In this document: piece by piece, positions 6,288 through 6,929 of the stretch
Layout: each line of letters opens with the position of its first letter
Position numbering within the stretch: the first letter of the stretch is position 1
Assembly (NCBI GenBank): GCA_031279495.1
Contig: JAITIJ010000046.1
Location: 1-6,929 of the forward strand
Reading direction: 5' to 3'
From: Holosporales bacterium
GTDB lineage: Bacteria; Pseudomonadota; Alphaproteobacteria; UBA3830; JAIRMZ01
DNA: 6,929 nt
Position numbers and translations under genes: made by a program
The notes under the pieces: model-generated
Database searches by the model: none
Told to the model about the DNA's origin: nothing
What the model saw: the letters and a program-made list of their open reading frames with translations, nothing else

Positions 6288-6324
6288 TACCCCCTCCTCT
6301 AAAGGGGGTAATAGTGGCAATCAG
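6288..6324. repeat. C/G hairpin with TAGTGGCAATCAG box, copy 2
   Basis: TACCCCC (6288-6294) pairs with GGGGGTA (6304-6310) around a 9-nt loop ending in CTCTAAA. The box TAGTGGCAATCAG follows at 6312-6324, exactly as in copy 1 at 6166-6178. CACTACCCCC (6285-6294) is also the reverse complement of GGGGGTAGTG (6161-6170) in copy 1, so the two elements could pair with each other. Confidence 0.6.
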
Positions 6325-6810
6325 AAAACGACTCTCAGAATAAACCTTCCGCAAAAAGAAAAAATTGAGAGGTATTGTTCAAACTCGAATGCGCAAGAGA
6401 TAAGCTGTCCTTACGGCAGAATGAAGAGCTATTTAACGTTACCTTCTTGCTTTGCTGCCTGATAATAGGAATCTTTCTCGCTATGTGGAGCCAACAGAGC
6501 CATGGGTTGAAGCAATGGACTTTATGGGTGCTAGAAAACGATCCATTAGAACAAAAAGATATCAATCCAAGCCGCATAACTCGGCTTACAGAAGTGTGAG
6601 TAGAATAGGCTATGCAACTAAATCAAACCCAGAACGAAGGCTGTCTTCATAAGAACGAGAAAGTTATAATAAGAAGGCTCCACCACAGTATCTTTTTATT
6701 GATTAATTTTATCAATTTTCAGGAAAAGATCTTTACTGTGGAATCGAAACGTACCCTTCTTCGCAGAAAACCTAAAATGCGTAAGAGCTGCGCGCAGTGG
6801 ACTTAACAAA

Positions 6811-6859
6811 GTTGGATGGAGCAAGTTAGAGCAAACAGCTCAATAACTCGTGTTCTATA
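6811..6859. repeat. 49-bp exact direct repeat, copy 2
   Basis: This is the second exact copy, 590 bp after the first. A minus-strand frame of 28 codons (6912 to 6826, starting MSEVEKYVGVLPPSALAAIE) reads into it and stops inside; the matching frame in copy 1 keeps IEHELLSCLL and the same stop but lacks the upstream part. The repeat could therefore be a duplicated piece of a gene that starts near the right edge of the window, or a non-coding element. Confidence 0.9.
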
Positions 6860-6929
6860 GCCGCTAAAGCAGAGGGAGGCAAAACACCAACATATTTCTC
6901 CACTTCGCTCATAACAGCGTGAATAAAAA

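Larger units (their letters stand above)
5862..6929. other. Gene-poor, repeat-rich last kilobase
   Basis: No convincing protein gene or RNA gene is visible in 1,068 bp. Overlapping plus-strand frames at 6375-6599 and 6452-6652 are open for 66-75 codons but lack ribosome sites and have no recognised family. Besides the listed repeats there are further hairpins: 6057-6064 with 6070-6078 (one bulge), GAAGGAA (6121-6127) with TTCCTTC (6133-6139), and AAGCCG (6569-6574) with CGGCTT (6582-6587). The mix of duplicated pieces and hairpins suggests a graveyard of repetitive elements or decayed genes. Confidence 0.5.

Noticed and set aside
6375..6652. Overlapping frames considered as a remnant of a serine recombinase C-terminus
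   Set aside because: Only loose similarity (a leucine/charged segment and EPTEPWVEAM); no catalytic or zinc-binding motif is visible.
6221..6859. Direct repeats considered as a CRISPR array or as attachment sites of an integrated element
   Set aside because: Only two repeats with a 541-bp spacer excludes CRISPR; no integrase gene or cargo lies between them to support attachment sites.

Overview
The window looks like a slowly decaying stretch of a host-associated alphaproteobacterial genome. The basis is indirect: an intracellular-type (PhaZ, Cys-His-Asp) polyhydroxybutyrate depolymerase, two clearly broken genes (an IS1595-type transposase and a family-4 glycosyltransferase), an exported ankyrin-like protein with no partner, moderate to low GC, and long stretches of non-coding sequence with hairpins and duplicated fragments. 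A Holosporales- or Rickettsiales-like endosymbiont would fit, but nothing in the sequence fixes the taxon.

Layout. Positions 1-240 hold an intergenic terminator-like hairpin. Positions 240-870 (minus strand) hold an unidentified C-terminal gene fragment and a frameshifted IS1595-family transposase remnant. Positions 871-1530 show no gene I can support. A complete class I SAM-dependent methyltransferase (1531-2271) follows. A 398-bp spacer carries two copies of the palindrome TTTCGCGAAA, other hairpins and an operator-like dyad (2611-2628). Next is a complete phaZ (2670-3911).

Twelve bases after phaZ there is a perfect Shine-Dalgarno with no usable start codon, then an 11-bp hairpin, then an N-terminally truncated, frameshifted glycosyltransferase pseudogene (to 4682). 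Positions 4683-5143 hold only one doubtful small ORF and a hairpin. A self-contained transcription unit (candidate promoter 5144, CDS 5204-5770, strong intrinsic terminator 5828-5861) encodes a 188-aa protein with a signal peptide and ankyrin-like segments. The last kilobase (5862-6929) has no convincing gene. It carries purine/pyrimidine hairpins, a 13-G tract, a repeated TAGTGGCAATCAG box and an exact 49-bp direct repeat 590 bp apart.

Function. The three intact genes do not form an obvious pathway. phaZ implies mobilisation of intracellular PHB granules. The methyltransferase and the dead glycosyltransferase may be leftovers of a surface-glycan locus. The ankyrin-like exported protein is the best candidate for a host-interaction role. 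I found no clear novel multi-gene system; the most unusual material is the duplicated element family in the last kilobase and the structured phaZ flanks.
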